DNA from: an uncultured Paludibaculum sp.
GTDB lineage: Bacteria > Acidobacteriota > Terriglobia > Bryobacterales > Bryobacteraceae
Length of the DNA: 64,000 nucleotides
Assembly (NCBI RefSeq): GCF_963665245.1
Contig: NZ_OY762269.1
Coordinates: forward strand, 744,001-808,000
Direction of reading: 5' to 3'
In this document: piece after piece, positions 35,362 through 44,540 of the stretch
Layout: each line of letters begins with the position of its first letter
How positions within the stretch are numbered: position 1 is the stretch's first letter
The notes under the pieces: generated by a model
What the model was told of the DNA's origin: nothing
Databases searched by the model: none
The model's input: the letters and a program-made list of their open reading frames with translations, nothing else
Position numbers and translations under genes: made by a program

Positions 35362-36546
35362 ATGAACGTGGACAAACGGAAAGTAATCATTCCTGTGATT
35401 CTGGTCGCGGCCGCTGGCGGCGCGCTGGCATGGCGTGCAGCCCATCCGGGCGAGGATCCCAATGTAATCAAGATCAGCGGCAACATCGAGCTGACGCAGG
35501 TTGACCTGTCGTTCAAGATGCCCGGCCGTCTCGTGGAACTCAACGTCGATGAAGGCGACACCGTCAAGCTGGGGCAAGTGGTCGCGCGCACCGACACCAA
35601 CGAGCTGAAACAGCAGTTGGATCGGGAGCGCGCCGGTGTCGATTCGGCGCAAAGCGCGCTGACGCAGCTCCAGACTGCTATCCAGTTCCAGAAGGCCAGC
35701 ATCGAGGGTGATGTCGCCTTGAAGCGTGCGGACCTGGCCGCGGCCGAGTCGCGCCTCCAGGAGATGCTGAACGGCAGCCGCCCCCAGGAACTCGAATCGT
35801 CGCGCGCGGCCATGGCCGAGGCGGAGACGCAGAACCAGCAGGCTCAGCTCGATTGGCAACGCGCCCAGACACTGTACAAGAACGACGACATTTCCACCGC
35901 GCAACGCGACCAGTTCAAGACGAAGGCTGAAGCCACGGCCGCCGCGTTGAAGCGCGCGCAGGAGCAACTGGCGCTGGTGCGCGAAGGGCCGCGCAAAGAA
36001 CAGATCGAGCAGCAGCGGGCGCAGGTTGCCCGGGCTCGGGCCGCTCTTCAATTGGCCGAAGCGAATCGCATCGACTTGAGGCGCCGTGAGCAGGAGGTGT
36101 CGATGCGTCACGCCGACATCCAGCGGGCTCAGGCTCAATCCGGCGTACTCGATGTGCAGATGAACGACCGCATCCTGGTGGCCCCCGTGGGCGGTGTGGT
36201 GCTGTCGAAATCGTCCGAGATGGGGGAGATCCTTGCGGCCGGAGCCACCGTGGTCACGCTGGGCGACGTCGATCATCCGTGGGTGCGTGGCTATGTCAGC
36301 GAAAGCAACCTGGGGCGCGTGAAGCTGGGCATGCCGGCTACCGTGACCACCGACTCTTACCCGGGCAAACAGTACCAGGGCAAGGTCACCTTCATCTCCT
36401 CCGATGCGGAGTTCACCCCGAAGCAGATCCAGACAACCGAAGAACGGCAGAAACTCGTCTATCGCGTGAAGATCGAGGTCGAGAATCCGAACCACGATCT
36501 GAAATCGAACATGCCCGTCGATGCCCAGATCGTGCTGGGCAAGTAG
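35362..36546 (+). CDS. HlyD family membrane fusion protein
   Basis: This encodes 394 residues. An N-terminal anchor (KVIIPVILVAAAGGALAW) is followed by half of a lipoyl domain (ISGNIELTQVDLSFKMPGRL), a long coiled coil (about residues 75-260, rich in Glu, Gln and Ala), the second lipoyl half (DRILVAPVGGVVLSKSSEMG) and a beta-barrel (PWVRGYVSESNLGRVKLGMP). It links inner-membrane transporter and outer duct, as YbhG does. Start ATG 35362 has GGGAGAA directly upstream. It precedes the ATPase genes. Confidence 0.92.
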   Translation: MNVDKRKVIIPVILVAAAGGALAWRAAHPGEDPNVIKISGNIELTQVDLSFKMPGRLVELNVDEGDTVKLGQVVARTDTNELKQQLDRERAGVDSAQSALTQLQTAIQFQKASIEGDVALKRADLAAAESRLQEMLNGSRPQELESSRAAMAEAETQNQQAQLDWQRAQTLYKNDDISTAQRDQFKTKAEATAAALKRAQEQLALVREGPRKEQIEQQRAQVARARAALQLAEANRIDLRRREQEVSMRHADIQRAQAQSGVLDVQMNDRILVAPVGGVVLSKSSEMGEILAAGATVVTLGDVDHPWVRGYVSESNLGRVKLGMPATVTTDSYPGKQYQGKVTFISSDAEFTPKQIQTTEERQKLVYRVKIEVENPNHDLKSNMPVDAQIVLGK

Positions 36547-36557
36547 TGCCGAACTCC

Positions 36558-37469
36558 ATGATTCACATCGACAAAGTCACGCGCCGTTTCGGCAAGCTCG
36601 AAGCGGTGAGGAACCTCAGCCTCGAAATCGGCGAAGGCGAGATCTTCGGTCTCGTGGGTCCGGACGGGGCGGGGAAGACAACCACCTTGCGCATGCTCGT
36701 CGGTCTCATGGATCCCACTGAAGGTACTGTCTCCGTGGCGGGGCTCGATGTAGGCAAGCATTTGGATGCGGTCAAGGACCAGATCGGCTACATGGCGCAG
36801 AAGTTCGGACTCTACGGCGATCTCACGGTCGAAGAGAACATGTTCTTCTACAGCGATCTGTTCGGCATCGACCATGCCGAGCGCGACCGAATGATGGCCG
36901 AGTTCCTCGACATGACGCGCATGACGCCATTCCGCCAGCGCCCGGCCGCCAAACTCAGCGGCGGCATGAAGCAGAAACTGGCACTGATGTGTACGCTGCT
37001 CCACCGGCCGCGCGTCCTGTTTCTGGATGAACCCACCAACGGCGTCGACCCGTTGTCGCGCCGCGACTTCTGGGAGATCCTTTACCGCCTGGCCGGCGAA
37101 GGCATGACGATCCTTGTTTCCACGGCCTACCTCGACGAAGCGGAGCGCTGCAGCCGCGTAGGCCTTATGCACAAAGGCCGCCTCATTCGCTGCGACGCGC
37201 CGGCCACACTCCGCCAGCAGTTGGCGCCGCGCTGCTTTCGGGCCGAATCCTCTGATCTGCGCGCCGCCCGCGGACGTCTGAACGACACCCCCGGAGTCCT
37301 GGGCGCGGTGCCCTCCGGAGCCGCTCTGCATGTCTATCTGGAAGACGGCGCGTTTGCCGCGGAAGTGGAGCGAGCGGCCGGTGATGTCCGCCTCACGCCC
37401 TTGGATCCAGCATTGGAAGACGTGTTCATCGCTCTGATCCGGCAGGAGGAACGCCATGCAGCCGCGTAA
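36558..37469 (+). CDS. ABC transporter ATP-binding protein, first of two
   Basis: This encodes 303 residues from MIHIDKVTRRFGKLEAVRNL (ATG 36558). Walker A is GPDGAGKTT, where most members have GPNGAGKT. The signature is KLSGGMKQKLAL, Walker B is VLFLDEPTNGVDP, and the switch region reads ILVSTAYLDEAERC, with Ala where the H-loop His usually sits (STHYMDEA in its partner). After residue 215 there is a C-terminal extension of about 80 residues. It overlaps the second ATPase gene by 14 bases. Together they match the two halves of the fused E. coli YbhF. The missing H-loop His suggests that this subunit may have a degenerate ATP site. Confidence 0.92.
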   Translation: MIHIDKVTRRFGKLEAVRNLSLEIGEGEIFGLVGPDGAGKTTTLRMLVGLMDPTEGTVSVAGLDVGKHLDAVKDQIGYMAQKFGLYGDLTVEENMFFYSDLFGIDHAERDRMMAEFLDMTRMTPFRQRPAAKLSGGMKQKLALMCTLLHRPRVLFLDEPTNGVDPLSRRDFWEILYRLAGEGMTILVSTAYLDEAERCSRVGLMHKGRLIRCDAPATLRQQLAPRCFRAESSDLRAARGRLNDTPGVLGAVPSGAALHVYLEDGAFAAEVERAAGDVRLTPLDPALEDVFIALIRQEERHAAA

Positions 37470-38211
37470 CGGCTCCACCGTGGTGGTCGAGAATCTCGTC
37501 AAGCGATTTGGCGACTTCGTGGCGGTCGACAATGTGACGCTCAGCGTGTCGCGCGGCGAGATCTTTGGTTTCCTCGGACCCAATGGTGCAGGCAAATCCA
37601 CCACCATTCGCATCCTCTGCGGCCTGCTGGGCCCCACTTCGGGACGGGCCGAAGTGTACGGGTTCGATGTGGCGAGAGAGCCGGAGCGCGTAAAGCAATC
37701 CATCGGCTACATGTCCCAGAAGTTCTCGCTCTACGACGACCTCACCGTCGGCGAGAACATCGACTTCTTCAGCGGTGTCTACGGTGTGCCCAAGGCCAAG
37801 CGGCCGGAGCGCAAGGCGTATGTGTTGAAGATGGCCGGCATCGAGAGCGAGGTCGCCACCATGACGCGCCTTCTGGCCGGCGGCTGGAAGCAGCGTCTGG
37901 CGCTAGGCTGCGCCATCCTGCACGAGCCTCCGGTGGTGTTCCTCGATGAACCGACATCCGGTGTCGACCCCATTGCCCGGCGCCAGTTCTGGGATCTCAT
38001 CTATGACATGGCGGCTGGCGGCACCACCGTCTTCGTATCCACGCACTATATGGACGAAGCCGAATACTGCCACCGCCTGGCCCTGATGTACCGCGGACGC
38101 ATGATCGAGCTCGGTACACCAGCCGAACTGAAGCAGTCCCACGGTGACGGCGCCACGATGGACTCGGTCTTCATCGCCAGCATCGAACGCGAGGAGGCAC
38201 GGGAACAATGA
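37456..38211 (+). CDS. ABC transporter ATP-binding protein, second of two
   Basis: This encodes 251 residues. Walker A is GPNGAGKSTTIR, the signature is AGGWKQRLALGC (LSGG-type replaced by AGGW), Walker B is VVFLDEPTSGVDP, and the H-loop is STHYMDEAEYCH. It supplies a complete catalytic ATPase half, complementing the first ATPase. The stop overlaps the permease start by 4 bases (ATGA). The likely arrangement is a heterodimer of the two ATPases driving the two ABC-2 permeases. Confidence 0.92.
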   Translation: MQPRNGSTVVVENLVKRFGDFVAVDNVTLSVSRGEIFGFLGPNGAGKSTTIRILCGLLGPTSGRAEVYGFDVAREPERVKQSIGYMSQKFSLYDDLTVGENIDFFSGVYGVPKAKRPERKAYVLKMAGIESEVATMTRLLAGGWKQRLALGCAILHEPPVVFLDEPTSGVDPIARRQFWDLIYDMAAGGTTVFVSTHYMDEAEYCHRLALMYRGRMIELGTPAELKQSHGDGATMDSVFIASIEREEAREQ

Positions 38212-39341
38212 AATGGCGACGCTTCTACGCAATCTTCCACAAGGAAGCGGTGCACATCCTGCGCGACTGGCGCAGCCTCATGATGGCGCTGGCCGTACCG
38301 CTGATGCTGCTCCTGTTGTTTGGCTATGCGCTGACGCTCGATGTCGATCGCATCCCGACCGTCATCTACGACCAGGACCAGACACCGCAAAGCCGCGAAG
38401 TGGTCCAGCGCCTTCGCGGATCGCGCTACTTCGAGATTGTCGAGGCTCAGGGTGACTACCGCAAGATCATCACCCGCATCGACAAAAGCACGGCGCTGAT
38501 GGGCATCGTGATCCCCAACAGATTCGCCCACAAGATCGAGTCGGATGACGAAGCTACAATCCAGATTCTGGTCGACGGCAGCGACTCCAATACCGCCGGC
38601 ATCGGCGCCGGCTATGCCGAGGCGCTCATCATGGCATACGCCCAGGAACTACGCGAGGCGCGCATGATCCGCAAGGGCATGAGCCGCCCGAAGTTTCCTA
38701 TCGATGCGCGTGTGCGCGTGCTCTACAACAACGAGATGAAGTCGCGGAACTTCATCGTGCCGGGCCTCATCGCTGTCATTCTCATGATCATTGCCGCTCT
38801 TCTGACATCGCTCACGGTGGCCCGCGAATGGGAGAACGGCACCATGGAGCAGCTACTGTCGACCCCCGTCCGCCCCACGGAATTGCTGCTGGGCAAGCTC
38901 TGCGCCTACTTCGTACTGGGTATGTTCGACATGGCCATTGCGCTCTTCGTCGCTATTGGCATCTTCGATGTTCCGCTGCGCGGCAGCACCCTGTTACTGG
39001 TCTCTTCCAGTGCGCTCTTCCTCTTTGGCGCACTGTGCTGGGGTATCTTCCTCTCCACCGTCACGCGCTCTCAGTTGCTCGCCTATCAGCTCTCACTGCT
39101 CAGCAGCTTTCTGCCGGCCTTCCTGTTGAGTGGCTTCATCTATGCGATTGAGAACATGCCAACGGTCATCCAGCAGTTCACGCGCATTGTGCCGGCACGC
39201 TACTTCGTGTCTATTCTGCAAGGCGTGTTCCTGAAGGGCATCGGACTCTCGGTGCTGTGGAGCGACATGCTGTTTCTGCTCATCTATGGCGGACTGATCT
39301 TTTCACTCGCTGCGCGCAAGATGCGGCAGAAGATGGCCTAG
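38208..39341 (+). CDS. ABC-2 type permease, first of two
   Basis: This encodes 377 residues. One helix at about 25-45 (LMMALAVPLMLLLLFGYALT) is followed by a large extracytoplasmic loop (VDRIPTVIYDQDQTPQSREV). Five helices follow from about residue 180, including FIVPGLIAVILMIIAALLTS and then the conserved cytoplasmic segment VAREWENGTMEQLLSTPVRP. This is the YbhS/YbhR layout of drug or cation exporters. It overlaps the ATPase gene upstream and is 12 bases from the second permease. Confidence 0.92.
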   Translation: MKWRRFYAIFHKEAVHILRDWRSLMMALAVPLMLLLLFGYALTLDVDRIPTVIYDQDQTPQSREVVQRLRGSRYFEIVEAQGDYRKIITRIDKSTALMGIVIPNRFAHKIESDDEATIQILVDGSDSNTAGIGAGYAEALIMAYAQELREARMIRKGMSRPKFPIDARVRVLYNNEMKSRNFIVPGLIAVILMIIAALLTSLTVAREWENGTMEQLLSTPVRPTELLLGKLCAYFVLGMFDMAIALFVAIGIFDVPLRGSTLLLVSSSALFLFGALCWGIFLSTVTRSQLLAYQLSLLSSFLPAFLLSGFIYAIENMPTVIQQFTRIVPARYFVSILQGVFLKGIGLSVLWSDMLFLLIYGGLIFSLAARKMRQKMA

Positions 39342-39353
39342 GAGAACGATGCT

Positions 39354-40505
39354 ATGTGGGAACGAGTTTTCGAAATCATCCGCAAGGAGTTCCGCCAAAC
39401 CCTGCGGGAGCCGCGCATGCGCGGCATTCTCATCGGGCCGCCGCTGCTGCAGATGATCATCTTCGGCTTCGCCGTGAACCTCGATGTCGAACACGTTCGC
39501 CTCGGCTGGATGGATCTGGACCAGACCTCGGAGAGCCGCGAACTGCGTAAACGCTTCGAGGGCAATCGAACGTTCACCATCGTTGCTGAAGCCCACGACG
39601 AGCGTACGGCACAGGATCTGCTCGACCGCGGGAAAGTTCAGGGCATGGTCCGCATCCCTCCGCGCTACAGTGCCGACGTCATGTCCGGCCGCCAGGCCGA
39701 AGTTCAGATTCTTCTCGATGGCGCCAACTCCAACACGGCGTCCATCGTCAGCACCTACGCCAACTCGATCATCGCGACGCGCAACCAGCAACTCCTGAGA
39801 GAGCAGCAGATCAGGAAGCTCGTGGGTCGCACCCAGAACGGCCCCGTCCTGCTGCGCATTCCCGGCATCCGTGTCGAACGGCGCGTCTGGTTCAACGAGG
39901 AGTTGCGCAGCCGCAACTACTTCGTCCCGGGCGTCGTGGTCAACATCATCATGCTTGTGACTCTCATGCTCACCTCCCTCTCCATCGTCCGCGAGAAGGA
40001 GATCGGGACGATGGAACAAATCATGGTGACGCCCATCCGGCCCATTGAACTCATGTTGGGGAAAACGATACCGTTTGCCATCATCGGCTTCTTCGACATG
40101 ATCCTGGTGGTCACCATCGCCCTCACGATCTTCCACGTGCCATTCCGCGGCAGTTTCCTCACGCTGGCCGGAGCCAGTTCCCTGTTCCTGCTTTCTACCC
40201 TCGGGGCCGGGCTTTTCATGAGCACAATCTCCGATACCCAGCAACAGGCCATGATGGCCTCATTCTTCTTCTTCCAGCCGGCCTTCATGCTAAGCGGATT
40301 CACGTTCCCCATTCGCAACATGCCGGAGCCAGTGCAGTGGGTCACTTACCTCAATCCTCTGCGCTACTTCATGGATATCGTCCGGGGGGTCTTCCTCAAG
40401 GGCAGCGGGGTCGCTGTCCTATGGCCGCAGATGTGCATGCTAGCGCTTTTTGGGGTGACCATTCTCACACTCAGCGCGATGCGCTTCCACAAGCGGCTGG
40501 ACTGA
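39354..40505 (+). CDS. ABC-2 type permease, second of two
   Basis: This encodes 383 residues with the same design as its neighbour: helix LIGPPLLQMIIFGFAVNLDV, an outer loop with VRLGWMDLDQTSESREL, then five helices from YFVPGVVVNIIMLVTLMLTS and the segment IVREKEIGTMEQIMVTPIRP. The two permeases are paralogues and would form the membrane heterodimer. It is the last gene of the operon, and a terminator follows 8 bases beyond. Confidence 0.92.
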   Translation: MWERVFEIIRKEFRQTLREPRMRGILIGPPLLQMIIFGFAVNLDVEHVRLGWMDLDQTSESRELRKRFEGNRTFTIVAEAHDERTAQDLLDRGKVQGMVRIPPRYSADVMSGRQAEVQILLDGANSNTASIVSTYANSIIATRNQQLLREQQIRKLVGRTQNGPVLLRIPGIRVERRVWFNEELRSRNYFVPGVVVNIIMLVTLMLTSLSIVREKEIGTMEQIMVTPIRPIELMLGKTIPFAIIGFFDMILVVTIALTIFHVPFRGSFLTLAGASSLFLLSTLGAGLFMSTISDTQQQAMMASFFFFQPAFMLSGFTFPIRNMPEPVQWVTYLNPLRYFMDIVRGVFLKGSGVAVLWPQMCMLALFGVTILTLSAMRFHKRLD

Positions 40506-40512
40506 ACCGGAA

Positions 40513-40547
40513 AAGGCCCGCGAACGCCATTGGGCGCCGCGGGCCTT
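40513..40547. terminator. Bidirectional terminator between the efflux operon and receptor 4
   Basis: A perfect 10-base stem (40513-40522 with 40538-40547) has an inner GCC/GGC pairing. An A-run precedes it and a T-rich stretch follows. It serves the plus-strand operon ending at 40505 and the minus-strand receptor ending at 40570. Confidence 0.8.
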
Positions 40548-40569
40548 GTGGTCTTTGCCCTCCCGTTCG

Positions 40570-43500
40570 TCAGAACGCGAAGCGCAGGTTGAACTGGATC
40601 ACGCGGGAGAGCCCGCGTTGGCTCGTCACCCGACCAAAGTTGCTGTTGGTCGGATCCAGATTTGGTCCGCCAAAGTTCGAGTGGTTCGTGGCGTTCAGCA
40701 AGTCCACCGACAGCCGGGCGCTGATGCCGCTTTCCGGCTTGATGGGGAACACCCGTTCCACCTTTGCGTCGATGTTGAAGATGCCATCGGCGCGCAGGAC
40801 ATCGAGGCGGTAGGGGAACACGCGCTCATGATAGCTGCCCGGTTGAGCGGATGAGCGGCCTTCAAATCCAACGAATCCACTGGGTGGCGCGCTGCCAGCG
40901 GTTTTCCATGCAATGGAGCCGTCGAACCATTGCAGGTAGTCCTTGCTGTGGACTTCGTCGTGATTGAAGAGCGAGGCGAGTTGGCTCTGGTCGCCATAGA
41001 AAAAGCGGTTGCCCCACTCGTTTGTGGCCGGGCCGCTCTGAATCTGCAGTACTCCAGAGATGTTCCAGTTTCCGATGAGGTAAGCCAAGGGACCGCTCTT
41101 CATGAACGTCCGCCCTTTGCCGAACGGCATTTCGTAGACACCGGTCCACGCAATGCGGTGCGGCAGCACATTGTTGTTCGGCCGCTCGGTTGGCAGCAGA
41201 TCGTATTCGTTTGCATACCAGTCCGCTACACGAGACGTGGCGTAGGTATACATGAAGCTCGTCTGGAAGCCCTTGGTGAAGCGGCGCTCCACCATCAGTT
41301 CCAGGTCGTGATAGGTCGTATAGCCCAACCGCACATCCTGGCCCGGAAGATTCATACCGCGCAGGTTGGCGTATTGGCCGCCATCACGCAGGAGTTTGTT
41401 ACGGGCGATCACCGAGCTGGTGAAGAAGGACGTGCCGCTCATCCAACGGTAGAGGTCCGGATTCGAAGCCTGTATGGCGCCGAGATTCTTGACGGCCCAT
41501 GGATTGGCGACGTTCGCATTCAGGGCGTTGTCGTTGGCCTGATCGCGAACCATGCCCTTCGTCCAGTACTCACCGGGTAGGTAGTTCAGGCGGCGCTGCA
41601 CCGGTTGGCTGGCGTAACCCCCGTTGTACGAGACATCAATCATCAGGTTGTGGACGAGCTCACGCTGGAAGCCGAATCTCCAACGATGTTGGATGGCGGG
41701 TTTGTAGTCCCAGGGCAGACCGTTGAAATCGGCGTTGAAGCGAGCCAGGCCGGCCAGGGACGAACGGAACGGTTCATCGAAGCGCGTGTTGCCGCTCGCT
41801 GGGCGTACCGGGAACGGATCGGCCATGGCGGTCCGGCCGCTAGCGAGGCCATCCGCGGCGCCGACGCCACAGCAGAACGTCAGGCCCGCATCGTTGCTGA
41901 TCGGCGTGCTGGTGGCCTGATTGAAGCCGTCCGTATAGGGCCGGTCGTTGGAGACGTTCAGGGTGTCCGCATAGACGCCCCAGCCGGCGCGGATCACCGT
42001 CTTGTTGTTCAGGCTATAGACAATGCCGGCTTTCGGCAGAAAGTTGTGCACGCCCTTGGTTGCAGTGTCGTATCCGCCGGTACCGAGGTATGGCGTGTAT
42101 CCATTGGCCGAGAACTGGCTGGCTGGAAGACCCGCGATCGGTGCCGAGGCATAGGCCGCTTCCACCAACGAGGTGATGGGGCTTGGCCCATCCACATAGG
42201 TAGCCGCAATGCCGCGATTGAAGCGCTCGCTTGTGCCGCCCTCCCGCTCATAGCGCAGACCCAGCGAAACGCGCAGCTTGTTGGTGATACGCCAGTCGTC
42301 CTGGAAGAACAGCGCCCGGCGGGGTGTCCGCCAATAAGCGGAGTCATTCGTGTCGATGTACATCACAGAGGGAAGTCCCATCATGAAGGCGGCCCACTCG
42401 CGGACCGAGTCCGAGCTGACGTTGTCGACGTTGGTTGCCTTCGTCCAGGAGCTCTTCCGGAAGTCGAAGTAGCCGGTGCTGCTGCCCGGACCGCTGGATG
42501 CGTACAGGTTGCGGCGTTCCTGCCAGCCGTACTTGAAGGAATGGTTCCCGCGGATCGTCGTCATCGTGGCCCGGTACTCGATGGTATTGCTCTTGTCGGT
42601 GATGGCCGGATAGCTTCCGCCGACGTCCGTGAGGGTGTCAAAATCGAGCCTGGGCAGTTGGCTGTAGGCACCGGCGCGCTGGTCAATATAGGCGGGCAAG
42701 CCTGTCTGGGCTGCTGTGACCTGGGTGCGCGTGGTATTTCGGCTGCCCTCTTCAAAGCGCGAGATGCCCGCGCTCATATCGAGGATATTCGTGGAGTTGA
42801 TGGTCCACAGATAGCCGACATTGCCGCCGCGATTGATGCGGGTGAGGCCGTTGGAGTGAAGACCTCGCGCTGTTTCATAGGTCCAGTCGTATTCGTCGGC
42901 CAGACGGTCGTTCCATTGCCAGCGCACGTTGAGGCGATGGTTCTGGCTCACCACCCAGTCGTAGCGGTTGACGATGGAGTTGAACTTCTCGTCCTTTGGC
43001 ATCGCGGTCGCCAGGTAATTGTTCGTGAGCTCGGCGGACACCAGGCCCGGAATATTGTTCGGGGTCGGATAGAGCTTCGAGAAATAGGCATAAGCTGGAT
43101 TCAGAATCGGAACGCCCTTGTTGCCGGGGAATGGGGTGCGCACCACGGTGCTGCCTTGCAGGGTCGCCGACCTCGGATCGTAGATCGTGAAGCGGTTGGC
43201 GCCGTTCGGAATGCCTAGGAAATAAGAGAAGTCGCCCTGCTTCATGGCCTCGCTGGGGACACTGCGGTTCACAGAGTCGGTCGTCTCCGCCTTCGACTGC
43301 CGGATGCCGTTCCAGGTCATCGTCCAAAAGACCTTGTCCTTGCCGTTAAAGATCTTCGGAATGTAGACCGGGCCGGAAGCGGACACGCCGTAGTTGTTCG
43401 AACGGCCGGTCGCCTGCTTCTGCTTCTGACTGGGGTCGATGGTTCCGTTGCGTACGCCAGCATCGAAAGGCTCTCGCGTGAAGAACGGCGTCGCATTCCA

Positions 43501-44280
43501 GCGCTGTTGCCAGTGCTGGTCAAACACCGCGCCGTGCAGGGAGTTGCCACCCGACTTCGAACTCACGTTGATCGCGGCGCCAGAGGTGAACCCCTGGCTG
43601 GCGTCGAAATTCGAGGTCTCCAGTTTGAACTCGCCTACTGAGTCGGCCGGCGGTGTGAACCCGACACGGCGGCCCGTACCCGTGACACTCATGCCGTCCA
43701 TCGTGTACTCATTCTGTCCGACGCCGCCCATGGTGTTGAACGACGAAGTCCCGCCGTTGTCGAACGGCCTCCGGTACTCCGGTTGGCCGGTCCACTGCAT
43801 GCCTGGCGCCAGCGCCGATAACGCAAACGGATTGAGGTCGGAAAAAGGCAAATTGATCAACTGCTGCTGGTCGAGAACACGGCCGCCGCTGGCGGTTGTC
43901 GTCTCCAGCAACGGGGCATCGGCCGAGACTTCCACCGTCTCGGCAATGGCGCCCACTTCCATCGAGAGATTGATCTCAAGGCGCGAACTGACGTTTACTG
44001 TTATGCCAGTACGGCTGAGCTTCTTGAACCCACCGGATTCCACGATCACGCTGTACGTCGAGGGCTCGAGGAAGTTGGCCTCGTAGTACCCGGTATCGTT
44101 CGTGGTGACCCGGCGTGCTTCGTTGGTTTGAGTGTTGGTAACGGTTACTTTTGCGTTCGGAATCACGCCGCCTTGCGGGTCACTGACTCTGCCAGTGATC
44201 GCACCGCGTGCTTCTTGCGCTTGGAGAGAGACGGTGGAGAGTGCAAACATTGCCACTCCCACGAGGAGCTTACGCCACAT
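40570..44280 (-). CDS. Oar-like TonB-dependent receptor 4, long form
   Basis: This encodes 1236 residues from MWRKLLVGVAMFALSTVSLQ (ATG at 44278-44280), some 200 longer than the other three receptors. It has a carboxypeptidase-regulatory domain (GAITGRVSDPQGGVIPNAKV; GYYEANFLEPSTYSVIVESG), a plug (LINLPFSDLNPFALSALAPG; TMGGVGQNEYTMDGMSVTGT; VGEFKLETSNFDASQGFTSG; INVSSKSGGNSLHGAVFDQH) and a barrel ending in VIQFNLRFAF. The extra length lies in barrel loops. A perfect hairpin with tetraloop lies at 44306-44321, just upstream of the start. It is divergent from an M28 peptidase, so peptides are a plausible ligand, though this is context only. Confidence 0.92.
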   Translation of the reverse strand: MWRKLLVGVAMFALSTVSLQAQEARGAITGRVSDPQGGVIPNAKVTVTNTQTNEARRVTTNDTGYYEANFLEPSTYSVIVESGGFKKLSRTGITVNVSSRLEINLSMEVGAIAETVEVSADAPLLETTTASGGRVLDQQQLINLPFSDLNPFALSALAPGMQWTGQPEYRRPFDNGGTSSFNTMGGVGQNEYTMDGMSVTGTGRRVGFTPPADSVGEFKLETSNFDASQGFTSGAAINVSSKSGGNSLHGAVFDQHWQQRWNATPFFTREPFDAGVRNGTIDPSQKQKQATGRSNNYGVSASGPVYIPKIFNGKDKVFWTMTWNGIRQSKAETTDSVNRSVPSEAMKQGDFSYFLGIPNGANRFTIYDPRSATLQGSTVVRTPFPGNKGVPILNPAYAYFSKLYPTPNNIPGLVSAELTNNYLATAMPKDEKFNSIVNRYDWVVSQNHRLNVRWQWNDRLADEYDWTYETARGLHSNGLTRINRGGNVGYLWTINSTNILDMSAGISRFEEGSRNTTRTQVTAAQTGLPAYIDQRAGAYSQLPRLDFDTLTDVGGSYPAITDKSNTIEYRATMTTIRGNHSFKYGWQERRNLYASSGPGSSTGYFDFRKSSWTKATNVDNVSSDSVREWAAFMMGLPSVMYIDTNDSAYWRTPRRALFFQDDWRITNKLRVSLGLRYEREGGTSERFNRGIAATYVDGPSPITSLVEAAYASAPIAGLPASQFSANGYTPYLGTGGYDTATKGVHNFLPKAGIVYSLNNKTVIRAGWGVYADTLNVSNDRPYTDGFNQATSTPISNDAGLTFCCGVGAADGLASGRTAMADPFPVRPASGNTRFDEPFRSSLAGLARFNADFNGLPWDYKPAIQHRWRFGFQRELVHNLMIDVSYNGGYASQPVQRRLNYLPGEYWTKGMVRDQANDNALNANVANPWAVKNLGAIQASNPDLYRWMSGTSFFTSSVIARNKLLRDGGQYANLRGMNLPGQDVRLGYTTYHDLELMVERRFTKGFQTSFMYTYATSRVADWYANEYDLLPTERPNNNVLPHRIAWTGVYEMPFGKGRTFMKSGPLAYLIGNWNISGVLQIQSGPATNEWGNRFFYGDQSQLASLFNHDEVHSKDYLQWFDGSIAWKTAGSAPPSGFVGFEGRSSAQPGSYHERVFPYRLDVLRADGIFNIDAKVERVFPIKPESGISARLSVDLLNATNHSNFGGPNLDPTNSNFGRVTSQRGLSRVIQFNLRFAF

Positions 44281-44305
44281 CGTCTGATGGACCCCCTGTA
44301 CCAGT

Positions 44306-44321
44306 GGGAACGGAAGTTCCC
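44306..44321 (-). promoter_or_regulatory. Short perfect hairpin in the receptor 4 leader
   Basis: GGGAAC and GTTCCC (44306-44311, 44316-44321) enclose four bases. On the minus strand, this lies about 26 bases before the receptor start. It could be part of the leader or of an operator dyad. No motif shared with receptor 1 is seen. Confidence 0.3.
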
Positions 44322-44540
44322 GAGCTTGGGAGATTAAATCAGACTTTCGATAGGACGTCAAGATAGGAGATCACTTCTGCCATCGCGAGGCAATCCCGTC
44401 CGTTCGGTATCCTCGTGGCCCAAAGAGAACGAGGGTCCGGTTCGGATCGGCCGCGCCGGAACTCCGCACGACCGAGCCCTTCGGCCGTCAGGCGGCGCAT
44501 TGCCGGAACAACATACAATGACTGAATCCAGGAGTCTTGC

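Noticed and set aside
35191..36495. Minus-strand open frame of 434 codons in the efflux operon
   Set aside because: It lies antisense to the TolC and HlyD genes and is a composition shadow without family motifs.
41605..43218. Plus-strand open frame of 537 codons inside receptor 4
   Set aside because: It is antisense to a well-supported receptor, has no ribosome site and shows mirrored composition. It exists because of the high GC bias at third positions.
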